DNA of 64,000 nt from an uncultured Verrucomicrobiota bacterium (GTDB lineage Bacteria > Verrucomicrobiota > Kiritimatiellia > CAIVKH01), in NCBI GenBank assembly GCA_937996795.1, contig CALKUH010000070.1:76725-140724 (forward strand). The letters are read 5' to 3'. This document shows positions 57,118 to 64,000 of the stretch, in pieces. Below the pieces are notes generated by a model. It saw only the letters and a program-made list of their open reading frames with translations, ran no database searches and had not been told where the DNA came from. The number at the start of each line of letters is the position of its first letter. Positions within the stretch are counted from its first letter, which is position 1. The translations under genes and the position numbers were made by a program.

Positions 57118-57151
57118 CGTCCTCCTCCTCGTCGTCGTCCTTGATCCGGAT
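57118..57151 (+). repeat. CTC-tract direct repeat, right copy
   Basis: CGTCCTCCTCCTC then GTCGTCGTCCTTGATCCGGAT-type ending, in the same orientation as 53208-53256. The trinucleotide run is shorter. The copies lie 3.9 kb apart on either side of the membrane-ParB-methylase genes. Confidence 0.55.
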
Positions 57152-57405
57152 CACGAAGCGCGCTCGTAGATCGGGAGGAGCTGAACCGCAGATATCGCAG
57201 ATAAAAATTGGCGATAATTCGCGTCAATTCGCGGTAGTACTCCTCCGAGCGGGACCCGCGGATTAAACGGAGTAGCGCTGATCAAGGGGTGACTGAGGCG
57301 ATATCCGGGGTTCGCTTGAGTTTAACCACGGAAAGCACGGAATTCGCGGAAACCAAGCCCAGGCCATTCGCGTCATGGGTGTAATTCGCGGTCGTTTCGC
57401 GCATC

Positions 57406-59478
57406 CTATTTCATCTGCGGGATCATGATGCCGCGCATGATGACGCGGTTGACCATGAGGAAGATGAGCAGGGGGAAGATGGACGCGAGCAGGACGGAGG
57501 CCATCACGTAGTTGAAGCCGGGGTTGCGCGACTGGAAGTCGAAGACCCAGACCATGATGGTCCACATCTCCTGGTCGGGGCAGATGACGAAGGCCCACAT
57601 GAACCCGTTGTAGGTGTTCACGAAGGTCATGAGCGCGATGTAGGCGAGGATGGGCTTGATGAGCGGCATCGCAACGAGGCGGAAGGTCTGCGCCTCGCTG
57701 GCGCCGTCCATCTCGGCGGCCTCGTACAGCTCGCGCGGCAGCGAGTCGAAGAAGCATTTCAACAGGAAGATGCTGTAGCCGTTCGCGATGGTCGGGAAGA
57801 CCAGGGCGGCGAAGGTGTTCAGCAGGTTCATGTCGCGCAGCAGCAGGAAGACGGGGATCATGCTGACCGCCGGCGGGAAGGCCATGGTCGCGAGGAAGAG
57901 CGTCAGGATCTTGTGCGACTGCTTCATGGAGAAGCGCGACAGCGAGTAGGCGGCGAGCGGGTTGATGGTCAGCGCCGCAACCAGGCTCAGCAGGATCAGG
58001 TACACCGTGTTCTGCACCGCGCGTCCGCGGCCGACCATGTAGTCGGTCACACGCTGGAACGACTCGAGCGCGTAGCTGGCGCGCAGGGCGGGGATGCGGC
58101 TGGTGACCTCCACGTAATCGTCGAGCACGAGCGGCAGCGGGATGTCCTCGAAGCGCGCGAAGGCGGCGCCCCAGCGCAGGTTCAGCGCCGCGAGGGCGTC
58201 CGCGTCCGTGCGGCCGGCGCCGTACCGCTCGCGCAGGAAGCGCGGGAAGGCGAGCTCCGGGGCGTCGAGCCGCAGGTCCGCCGCGGGAATCGCGCCGGAG
58301 AAGGTGAATTCGGACCAGAACCGGCCGAGCGTATCGTTCGCGGGACGGCGCGCGGGCAGCGGCACGTCGGACCAGGCGGCGTAGGAGACGCCCGACAGGC
58401 GGGCGAGCTCGGCGAGCGTGTCCGCGTCGAGGCGGTCGCCGGCGGTCCCGATGTGGGCGGCGAGTTTTTCGCGCACGACGGCGCGCCACTGCGGCGCGTA
58501 TTCCGGCGGCACGGACAGCAGGCGGCGCGGCCAGCGTTTGACCAGGAATTCATCCCAGTCGCGCCGGATCGCGGCGTGCGCCGGCGGGTCGAACGGGAAT
58601 GGCAGCTCGAAGAAGCCCGCGTGCGCCGTCTGCCATTCCGCGTTGAGGCGGGCGATGTCGTCGTCGTAGCGCGTGCGCAGGAAGTCGTGCCAGTAGGTGT
58701 CGGAGCTGATGACCAGTTTCTGCGCGGCGGGCAGCTCGCGCACGAAGTCGCGCCACATGCGCCCCTTCGGATCGTCGGACAGCCGCCAGACGGGGACGGT
58801 GATGTTGCCGGGCGGGATGACCTCGAGGGTCAGCAGCGTGGGGTAGTCGGTGCGGAACTCGTGGTTCATCACCGCGAGCGCGAGCGCGTCGAGGTCGCGC
58901 TCCGCGCGCGCGCGTTCGGCCGGGTCGGGGAATTGCTGCACGAACCACGCGGGCCGTTCGGCCGTGTCCGTCCAGGTCGCGCGCAGCGCCTCCGCCTGGG
59001 CCCGGTAGCGGCGGCGCACGAAGTCGTAGTAGAAATCCTCGACGCGGAACTCCTTCACGAGCACGTCGCCGGGGTCGAGGGTCTGGACGAAGTCGTGGAA
59101 ATCCGCGCGCACCGCGGCGTAGGAGGCGGGCGGGAAGCCCTGCGCGGCCAGCAGCGCCGGCTGGCGGGCGAGGAAGCCGGTGTCGGCCTTCATCGAGCCG
59201 TGGGTGCTCCACGCGTTCTGGCGGTGCCGGCTGGCGACGAGGTTGATGCGCCGGCTGTAGCTGAAGAGGTGTTTGAGCGCGAGTTCGTTGGCGTCGTACA
59301 GGTAGCGCGGCACGAGGGCATTGTCGCGCAGGTCGAAGCGGTTGCTCATCGCCTGGCCGAACACGAGCAGCATCGGGTAGAGGATCGTCAGCGCGCCAAG
59401 CGTCAGCAGCAGGTAAAACCAGCCGCGGGTCAGGCGCTGGTTCCAGGTGCGGTGTCCGATTTTCGAGAGGATCGGCAT
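57406..59478 (-). CDS. MalG-type ABC sugar permease with giant extracytoplasmic insertion
   Basis: 690 residues from ATG 59478, coupled to the upstream gene (TGATG). Normal MalG-type permeases have about 280 residues. TM1 is at 20-42 and the permease core at 488-690, with the EAA loop EAAEMDGASEAQTF and MPLIKP (586-609) that contacts the ATPase. Between them is a soluble region of about 440 residues, expected outside the cytoplasm. It contains repeated segments of the form W/F-x-x-F-L-x-x-R-Y, then L-N-x-x-W, then F-x-x-I/L-P-L/F-P: around 143-168, 256-294 and 405-448, with partial copies at 299-316 and 354-376. Such segments recall pieces of beta-galactosidase-like barrels. It partners the fused binding protein-permease encoded upstream; no ATPase gene is in the window. 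Confidence 0.88.
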   Translation of the reverse strand: MPILSKIGHRTWNQRLTRGWFYLLLTLGALTILYPMLLVFGQAMSNRFDLRDNALVPRYLYDANELALKHLFSYSRRINLVASRHRQNAWSTHGSMKADTGFLARQPALLAAQGFPPASYAAVRADFHDFVQTLDPGDVLVKEFRVEDFYYDFVRRRYRAQAEALRATWTDTAERPAWFVQQFPDPAERARAERDLDALALAVMNHEFRTDYPTLLTLEVIPPGNITVPVWRLSDDPKGRMWRDFVRELPAAQKLVISSDTYWHDFLRTRYDDDIARLNAEWQTAHAGFFELPFPFDPPAHAAIRRDWDEFLVKRWPRRLLSVPPEYAPQWRAVVREKLAAHIGTAGDRLDADTLAELARLSGVSYAAWSDVPLPARRPANDTLGRFWSEFTFSGAIPAADLRLDAPELAFPRFLRERYGAGRTDADALAALNLRWGAAFARFEDIPLPLVLDDYVEVTSRIPALRASYALESFQRVTDYMVGRGRAVQNTVYLILLSLVAALTINPLAAYSLSRFSMKQSHKILTLFLATMAFPPAVSMIPVFLLLRDMNLLNTFAALVFPTIANGYSIFLLKCFFDSLPRELYEAAEMDGASEAQTFRLVAMPLIKPILAYIALMTFVNTYNGFMWAFVICPDQEMWTIMVWVFDFQSRNPGFNYVMASVLLASIFPLLIFLMVNRVIMRGIMIPQMK

Positions 59479-62177
59479 CAGGAGGCCCTCCTGAATTCGA
59501 CCTTCTTCAGGATGCGCAACTGGATGATGGTGAAGCTGACGAGGAAGCCGCCCAGCAGCCAGGCGAGCGCGGTGGCGTTGCCGAAGCGCAGGAAGGCGAA
59601 CGACTCGAGGAAAATCTGCAGGCCGATGACGTTCGTGTCGTAGGCGCCGCCGGTCAGGATCAGGATGTTGCCCATGCCCTGGAACGCGTTGATGAACGCG
59701 CCGACGAACTGGATGATGATCAGCGGCTTGAGGCTCGCGAGCGTGATGTGCCACATCTTGCTCCAGCTGCCCGCGCCGTCGATTTCCGCCGCCTCGTACA
59801 TCTCCTCGTCAAAGCTGCGCAGCGCGGCGAGGTAGATCAGCGCGCCGCTGCCCATGCTCGCCCAAACAAGCGGGAAGGCGAGCATCCACTTGTTGATCGA
59901 CGTGTTCTGCAGCCAGTTGACCGGATACTGGAGGCTCCAGTTGAACGTCGCGTTGAGCCAGTGGATCAGGTCGTCGATCCGGAACGCCGCGAGCACCTGG
60001 TTCAGGAAGCCGTCCGCCGCGGGGGAGTAGTAGATCTTCCAGATGAAGAGGACGACGACGCCGCCGAGCACGTGCGGCGCGTAGTAGATCACGCGGAACG
60101 CGGTGGAGAAGCGGCGGATTTCCGAGAGCAGGATGGCGAGGATGATCGGCGTGATGAAGCCCAGCGCGAGCACGGCGAAGACGTATTCCACCGTCGCGCG
60201 GATCATCGTGGCGAACTGCGGGTTCGTGATCACGCGCACGAAGTTCTCGAAGCCCACGAAGCGGGATTCCGACAGGAGGCGCACGTCCTGGAAGGCCATG
60301 ATCGAGCCGCGGATCAGCGGGTAGTAGGACCAGAGCCCGATCAGGAAGGCGGCCGGCAGCAGCAGCAGGAAGCCCATCGTCCGCTTGCCGAGCGAGAGTC
60401 GCCGGGTGGGCATGGGCGCGGCCGTGTCGCGGCTGCCGCGGTAGAGGGTGTAATAGATCAGGAAACCGACATAGAGGAAGAAGACCGCGATGATGAGGAT
60501 GAACCAGACGCGGTAGTGGCGGACCAGCTCGTCGATCCGCTCCTCCTGCTCATAGACCTGGCTGTTGGCCAGCGCCTCCGCCTTCGCCAGGCCGTCCGCG
60601 ACGGAGTAGGTCGGGTCGATGACAAGCTGGCTGAGCAGTTCGGTGCCGAAGACCTGGAGCTGGATGCGCGAGTAGCCCTCGTTGGCCGGCATCAGCGCGA
60701 AGTTCGCCGGGTCGTAGAGTTTCTCCCAGATCCGGATGCTGCCCTCGGGGATTTCCGCGACGTATTCCTCCAGCCCGGCGGCGATCAGCTCATCGCGGGT
60801 GCAGAAGTTGAAGAAGCCGCGCTCGGTCAGGCTGATGACCTTGTGCTTGTCGTATTTCAGGAAGTGCGGGTTGTCGCGCGGCACGTAGAACTGCGCGGCA
60901 TAATCGAGGATGAATTGCGCGCACACGCGCACGCGGTCGCGACCGCCCTCGCGTTTGCCCGCCTCGGCGTAGACCGCCCAGAAGTGGTGGGAGGTCAGGC
61001 CGCCCTTTTCGGGCAGCGGCATGAAGCCGACGAGGCGGGAGTCGATGTCGGTGGACTCGAGGATCGAAAGAAAGTCCTTGTGGCGCGAGAACATCGCCAC
61101 CTCGCCGTTGACGAAGAGTTCCTTCCAGTCCGCGTCCTCCCCGATGGCGGCGCGGGCGCTGCCGGTGATGAGGCGCGGATCGGCGCGCGATTCGATGGTG
61201 ACCGCCGTGCCGCAGTGCGCACAGGTGGCGGTCAGGGGGAACGCGAGGGTGGCGTCGGCGCCGCCCAGCTGGATCGGCTCGCCGTCGGTGGGGCATTTGA
61301 CGAACGGCGCCCAGAAGAGGTCCTTCCAGAGCTGGAGCGCGCGGCGGCCGGCCTCGTCATTGAACGCCGCGCGTTCCGCGGTGATCACGTCCTCCGGGTT
61401 CAGCCGCGCCGCGTCCTCCGGGGTGAGCACCTGGCCGGCGCGCGACAGCTGGACGGTGCGTGACGCCTCGCCGCCAGCGGCGAAGAGATAGCCCTGCCAC
61501 ATCCAGCCGTCCGGCATGGTGCAAAAACCCTTGCGGCCGGCCGGCGTGCGCGCGCCGGCGATGACGGCAGTGGGGTCTGTCAGTTTCTGGCTGACCCGCA
61601 GCAGTTCGTCGAACGTCTCGATCGGTTTTTCCGGGTCGAGGCCGTGCTGCCGGAAGAGGTCCTTCCGGTAGATGATGCCCTGGATGTATTCGTAGCGGGG
61701 CACTAAGTAGATGTGCCCGTCCTCCATCATGATCTCGCGCAGCGCGCGCGGGATGCGGTGCCATGGCTCCCAGATGATTTCGTCCACGCCCTCCGTCAGC
61801 TTGCCGTCGCCGTCGCGGTCCTTGTAGATCCATTCGTCGAGCGGCTCGAAGAAGCCGTTCCGTGTCCACGCCTTCGCCTCGTGGTGGAAGACGCGCAGGA
61901 TGTCCGGGGCGATTCCGCCGGCGATGGCCATGAGCAGGCTGCCGCGCGAGACATTGGGCAGTTCGAGTTGCGTGTGGCGTGTGTAGCGGACCTGCGGGTG
62001 ATCCTCGAGCAGCGCCTGGAAGATCGCGTACTCCGGCTCGTGCGAATGGGGCAGGTCGTGGATCTTGATCGTGTAGACCTGATCCGGGGGCGCGAGGGGG
62101 CGGCCCTCCCGGGCCGTTGCGTCGCGCATGCCCGCAAGACACACGAGCGCAAGGATCCCATAAGCGTATCGGTGCAT
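59478..62177 (-). CDS. Fused sugar-binding protein and MalF-type ABC permease
   Basis: 899 residues from ATG 62177; a GTG at 62192 would add five. Residues 1-22 are a signal or anchor, and about 30-545 form a family 1 solute-binding protein (PDILRVFHHEAKAWTRNG, IIYRKDLFRQHGLDPEKPIETFDELL, FVNGEVAMFS, VGFMPLPEKGGLTSHHFW). A membrane segment (557-578) leads to a MalF-like permease (600-899) with FVGFENFVRVI, YYAPHVLGGVVVLFIWK and the EAA loop at 795-818. Within the binding domain are an EF-hand-like loop (DRDGDGKLTEG, 120-130) and a Cys cluster (C295, C319-A-H-C322) like a zinc ribbon. The protein would hold substrate directly beside its own channel. Its stop overlaps the second permease by 1 bp. 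Operators lie 69 and 161 bp upstream. Confidence 0.9.
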   Translation of the reverse strand: MHRYAYGILALVCLAGMRDATAREGRPLAPPDQVYTIKIHDLPHSHEPEYAIFQALLEDHPQVRYTRHTQLELPNVSRGSLLMAIAGGIAPDILRVFHHEAKAWTRNGFFEPLDEWIYKDRDGDGKLTEGVDEIIWEPWHRIPRALREIMMEDGHIYLVPRYEYIQGIIYRKDLFRQHGLDPEKPIETFDELLRVSQKLTDPTAVIAGARTPAGRKGFCTMPDGWMWQGYLFAAGGEASRTVQLSRAGQVLTPEDAARLNPEDVITAERAAFNDEAGRRALQLWKDLFWAPFVKCPTDGEPIQLGGADATLAFPLTATCAHCGTAVTIESRADPRLITGSARAAIGEDADWKELFVNGEVAMFSRHKDFLSILESTDIDSRLVGFMPLPEKGGLTSHHFWAVYAEAGKREGGRDRVRVCAQFILDYAAQFYVPRDNPHFLKYDKHKVISLTERGFFNFCTRDELIAAGLEEYVAEIPEGSIRIWEKLYDPANFALMPANEGYSRIQLQVFGTELLSQLVIDPTYSVADGLAKAEALANSQVYEQEERIDELVRHYRVWFILIIAVFFLYVGFLIYYTLYRGSRDTAAPMPTRRLSLGKRTMGFLLLLPAAFLIGLWSYYPLIRGSIMAFQDVRLLSESRFVGFENFVRVITNPQFATMIRATVEYVFAVLALGFITPIILAILLSEIRRFSTAFRVIYYAPHVLGGVVVLFIWKIYYSPAADGFLNQVLAAFRIDDLIHWLNATFNWSLQYPVNWLQNTSINKWMLAFPLVWASMGSGALIYLAALRSFDEEMYEAAEIDGAGSWSKMWHITLASLKPLIIIQFVGAFINAFQGMGNILILTGGAYDTNVIGLQIFLESFAFLRFGNATALAWLLGGFLVSFTIIQLRILKKVEFRRAS

Positions 62178-62245
62178 AGATGCGTTCTTCACAACGTGCG
62201 CCGGGGCGGACAGTGCACTGGCAGATGGGTGACAACTCTAGGATG

Positions 62246-62265
62246 GATTGTGAGCACGCACAATC
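62246..62265. promoter_or_regulatory. LacI/CRP-like dyad upstream of the ABC transporter
   Basis: GATTGTG-AGCACG-CACAATC, 7-bp perfect arms with a 6-bp spacer. The left half reads ATTGTGAGC, as in LacI-type operators. It lies between the transporter start and palindromic operator site 7, so a second regulator may act here. No LacI-family gene is in the window. Confidence 0.5.
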
Positions 62266-62337
62266 GCGCGAGGGCCGGGATTCGGGCCATCGAATGGCAT
62301 ATGCGGACATGGGCGCGACTGCGGGAAGAGGGTTTTG

Positions 62338-62351
62338 TATGACATGTCATA
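62338..62351. promoter_or_regulatory. Palindromic operator, site 7
   Basis: Perfect 14-bp palindrome TATGACATGTCATA, 161 bp upstream of the fused ABC transporter gene and 98 bp upstream of the gene at 62449. It links the transporter to the regulon. Confidence 0.75.
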
Positions 62352-62434
62352 ACGATGGTGAGCACGCGTGGATATCGCCATTTATTGCTTTATTTTTGGT
62401 TATGATGGTGTATGTAGTAGGGGGTCGCAAGCAT

Positions 62435-62448
62435 AATGACATGTCAAA
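62435..62448. promoter_or_regulatory. Palindromic operator, site 8
   Basis: AATGACATGTCAAA ending one base before the ATG at 62449. As at site 1, it occupies the place where a Shine-Dalgarno sequence would be expected. Confidence 0.75.
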
Positions 62449-63141
62449 ATGACGGCAAGTGTGTGCATCTGGTTGGTCTTGGTGGGGGTGTTGGGGGCGT
62501 GGGGCTGTTTACGCCTTCCGAAACCTCCGTGGCCTCGCATTGCTTTGGGGTGCGCGGGGGTGGCGATGGTGGCCGGGCTATTGGCTATTCGGGATCGCAA
62601 CCGCGCGGTTGTGCCGCCTGATGAACAAGAACGATTTTATGCCATGGGTTACGGGATTGCGGGCCTCGTGAAGGAGGCTCATCCGGAAGGGGGGGCGATT
62701 CTTGTGCTGCAACATCCCCGCCCGGAGATGCGCCAGTACAACCGTCTTCAGGTGGAGGGGTTGAATGCCGTTTTGCATGGCAAGGGGTTTACTCTGCATG
62801 TGGTGGATCAGGAGACGCTGGCGGGGATGTTTGGAAAGGAGCCCGATACGTTTGTGCTCATGGAGGGGGATTTTACGCCGTCGGTCTATCAGTCGATTCT
62901 CTCTTCCCAGCCCGGCCGCGTGGCCGTCGTTAGTTTCATCGGGGTGCCGGAACCCTCATCCGAACGCATGGAACAGACCATGCCGCCCCTGTATGCATTC
63001 GGCGCTCCTCCCATAGCAACCCAGGTGAATGTTCGTCTCTTGGTGGGTAACCGCCGCGAATCCTCCGGATCAGCGTCTGGCGTATCCGGGCGGACGGCGG
63101 ACGAGTACTTTAATGCGTGGTTCGAGAGTACGCGTCTATGA
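62449..63141 (+). CDS. Hypothetical membrane protein
   Basis: 230 residues with two N-terminal membrane segments (about 4-20, VCIWLVLVGVLGAWGCL, and 30-46, RIALGCAGVAMVAGLLAI). A soluble alpha/beta region of about 170 residues follows (GAILVLQHPRPEMRQYNRLQVEGLNAVLHGKGFTLHVVDQ split over two strands and helices, then DTFVLMEGDFTPSVYQSIL). The latter pattern recalls substrate-binding-like or Rossmann-type folds but matches no family I know. The palindromic operator touches its ATG and there is no ribosome-binding site. It overlaps the pseudopilin gene as ATGA, so the two are coupled. A role with the pseudopilin at the cell surface is likely but unproven. Confidence 0.65.
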   Translation: MTASVCIWLVLVGVLGAWGCLRLPKPPWPRIALGCAGVAMVAGLLAIRDRNRAVVPPDEQERFYAMGYGIAGLVKEAHPEGGAILVLQHPRPEMRQYNRLQVEGLNAVLHGKGFTLHVVDQETLAGMFGKEPDTFVLMEGDFTPSVYQSILSSQPGRVAVVSFIGVPEPSSERMEQTMPPLYAFGAPPIATQVNVRLLVGNRRESSGSASGVSGRTADEYFNAWFESTRL

Positions 63142-63878
63142 AGCAATCGACTCCCAGTGCATGCGGCGGACGGTGCGGATTTTCGCTGATCGAGCTCGTG
63201 GTCATCGTGGCGATCATCATGATCCTGGCCATGATGTTAATGCCGAACTTCCGCTCGGCCCGGCATTCGGTGGATCGCGTGAATTGTGCGACGCGGCAGC
63301 GCGAGTGCATCAACGGCTTGCTGCTCTATGCGGGTGACAACCAGCAGTTTCTTCCCCCCGTCGGGCATCACCGCAATTGGCGCGGATTGGGATACGAGGA
63401 GTGGTGGATGTATCGCCGGTGGGTGGGCGCCTATGTGAACATCCTTACGACAAATCAATTTGAAATTGCGCAATGCCCGTCTGTGCGGCGCAGCAATATC
63501 ATGCTGGCGGGTATCGGCTACAACCACCAGCAACTGGGGATCTGGCTTGGCCCGGCGACACAGGAACGAGTGGTGGGCAACCAGCCCCAGCTGTTTAACA
63601 TCAGGGCGCCTGCTGACACCGTGGTGTTTGCGGATTCGGCATGGATCACGAATCCCAGCGCGACCAATCCCGCCGCCTGGTACAGCCTGGGTAACGCGGA
63701 TCATCTGTTCAGGACGCCGGACAACCCTCAATACGCTTCATCGCCCCAGCGTGCTTACAATCGGCATCAGGATCGATTGGTTGCGGCCTTTGCTGACGGG
63801 CATGTGTCCGTGCTTTCGGTGACGAACCTGGGATTTCAGTATCCCCTCAATCATCCGCTGGCCAAATGGGATCTTTGA
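63138..63878 (+). CDS. Pseudopilin-like protein with prepilin N-terminus and H-X9-DG ending
   Basis: 246 residues from ATG 63138. A short leader ends in the type IV prepilin cleavage motif G-FSLIE (CGFSLIELVVIVAIIMILAMMLMP), followed by the hydrophobic helix. The globular part contains PRYSD-free variable sequence, CPSVRRSN, APADTVVFADSAW and the late NRHQDRLVAAFADGHVSVL, in which His is followed by nine residues and Asp-Gly: the H-X9-DG signature. Such proteins are strongly expanded in Planctomycetes, Lentisphaerae and relatives, and are processed by prepilin peptidase; their surface role is unknown. It is coupled to the membrane protein gene upstream and hence probably under operator site 8. 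Confidence 0.9.
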   Translation: MKQSTPSACGGRCGFSLIELVVIVAIIMILAMMLMPNFRSARHSVDRVNCATRQRECINGLLLYAGDNQQFLPPVGHHRNWRGLGYEEWWMYRRWVGAYVNILTTNQFEIAQCPSVRRSNIMLAGIGYNHQQLGIWLGPATQERVVGNQPQLFNIRAPADTVVFADSAWITNPSATNPAAWYSLGNADHLFRTPDNPQYASSPQRAYNRHQDRLVAAFADGHVSVLSVTNLGFQYPLNHPLAKWDL

Positions 63879-63891
63879 TCCTGTGACCTCG

Positions 63892-63912
63892 GGCGCTCGC
63901 TTCGCGAGCGCC
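63892..63912 (+). terminator. Hairpin after the pseudopilin gene
   Basis: GGCGCTCGC, loop TTC, GCGAGCGCC: a perfect 9-bp stem 13 bp after the stop codon. A strong terminator-like hairpin without a T-run. The remaining 88 bp to the window edge show another GCTCCCT/AGGGAGC inverted repeat but no gene. Confidence 0.5.
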
Positions 63913-64000
63913 GCGGAGACGAGGAGGATGCCGGATCAGGCGCCCGCGCGTTGCTGAAGGCGGAGCTCCCTGCGGAGCCTGCGGAGGAAGAGGGAGCCGA

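Larger units (their letters stand above)
56804..57405. other. Repeat-rich intergenic region, right flank of the island
   Basis: About 600 bp without a plausible gene. It holds the third 16-bp-type repeat (56904-56953), an AACCACGAATG/GACACGAATGG repeat (57075-57108), the right copy of the CTC direct repeat (57118-57151), a run of GATAATTCGCGTCAATTCGC-like text (57210-57235), and a TTAACCACGG/AAGCACGG repeat (57322-57352). The stretch looks like accumulated dispersed short repeats. Confidence 0.6.

Noticed and set aside
57406..59754. MalG-type gene extended upstream to 59754
   Set aside because: The extra 92 codons are an off-frame reading of the upstream permease gene. ATG 59478 is coupled to the upstream stop and directly precedes TM1.
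1..64000. CRISPR array, rRNA operon, transposase or integrase
   Set aside because: I found no regularly spaced identical repeats of CRISPR type, no rRNA sequence, and no transposase or integrase coding sequence.

Overview
The window is a high-GC bacterial chromosome segment. Its gene content suggests a PVC-superphylum organism, most likely Kiritimatiellota/Verrucomicrobiota or a relative. The signs are a sulfatase, many secreted glycoside hydrolases and SGNH/sialate-type esterases, LamG and beta-helix proteins, a PEP-CTERM protein, and a pseudopilin-like protein with the H-X9-DG ending. The lineage is inferred from content; no rRNA is present.

Layout. 1-9 kb is mostly housekeeping: a partial SGNH hydrolase, a TPR membrane protein, a CpXC protein, tRNA-Leu(GAG), a lemA-TPM-TPM operon, recN, tRNA-Arg(CCG) and serC. 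8.4-15.4 kb is a minus-strand operon for amino-sugar use: secreted sialidase-fold protein, gluconokinase-like kinase, ROK protein, PIG-L deacetylase, NagB, ankyrin protein. 15.6-17.4 kb is a secreted GH29 fucosidase. 17.4-26.1 kb is a second minus-strand operon: esterase-GH114 fusion, esterase, giant beta-helix protein, MFS transporter. 26.1-30.1 kb holds an (alpha/alpha)6-type glycosidase, a GntR/FCD regulator, and a dehydrogenase-aldolase pair. 30.2-42.2 kb is a plus-strand run: PEP-CTERM LamG protein, two tandem paralogous putative glycosidases, esterase, sulfatase, esterase, GH20, GH29, GH5. 42.2-53.2 kb is a separate block (putative glycosidase with PA14, sialidase-fold protein, beta-helix protein; divergently a secreted GH20 and an unknown glycosidase-like protein) with its own AraC regulator. 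53.6-56.8 kb is a lower-GC three-gene island (membrane protein, ParB-like protein, D12 adenine methylase). 57.4-62.2 kb encodes an unusual two-protein CUT1-type sugar ABC transporter. 62.4-63.9 kb has a small membrane protein and an H-X9-DG pseudopilin.

How it fits together. A palindrome, WWTGACATGTCAWW, occurs eight times (one copy degenerate), always in the promoter region of a carbohydrate gene or of the single GntR regulator. It occurs at 15.4, 26.1, 27.5, 30.1, 30.2, 32.8, 62.3 and 62.4 kb. I infer that this GntR protein coordinates a glycan-degradation regulon that includes the transporter 30-45 kb away. The enzyme set (fucosidases, hexosaminidases, sulfatase, O-acetylesterases, sialidase-fold proteins, NagB) fits a fucosylated, sulfated, acetylated, amino-sugar-rich host or algal glycan. 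The aldolase-dehydrogenase pair would suit a non-phosphorylating deoxy-sugar pathway.

The most unusual objects are the transporter proteins: a solute-binding protein fused to a MalF-type permease, and a MalG-type permease with an extracytoplasmic insertion of about 440 residues carrying internal repeats. Intergenic spacers hold several families of short repeats, including 7-bp tandem repeats, paired 16-bp repeats, and direct repeats flanking the ParB-methylase island.
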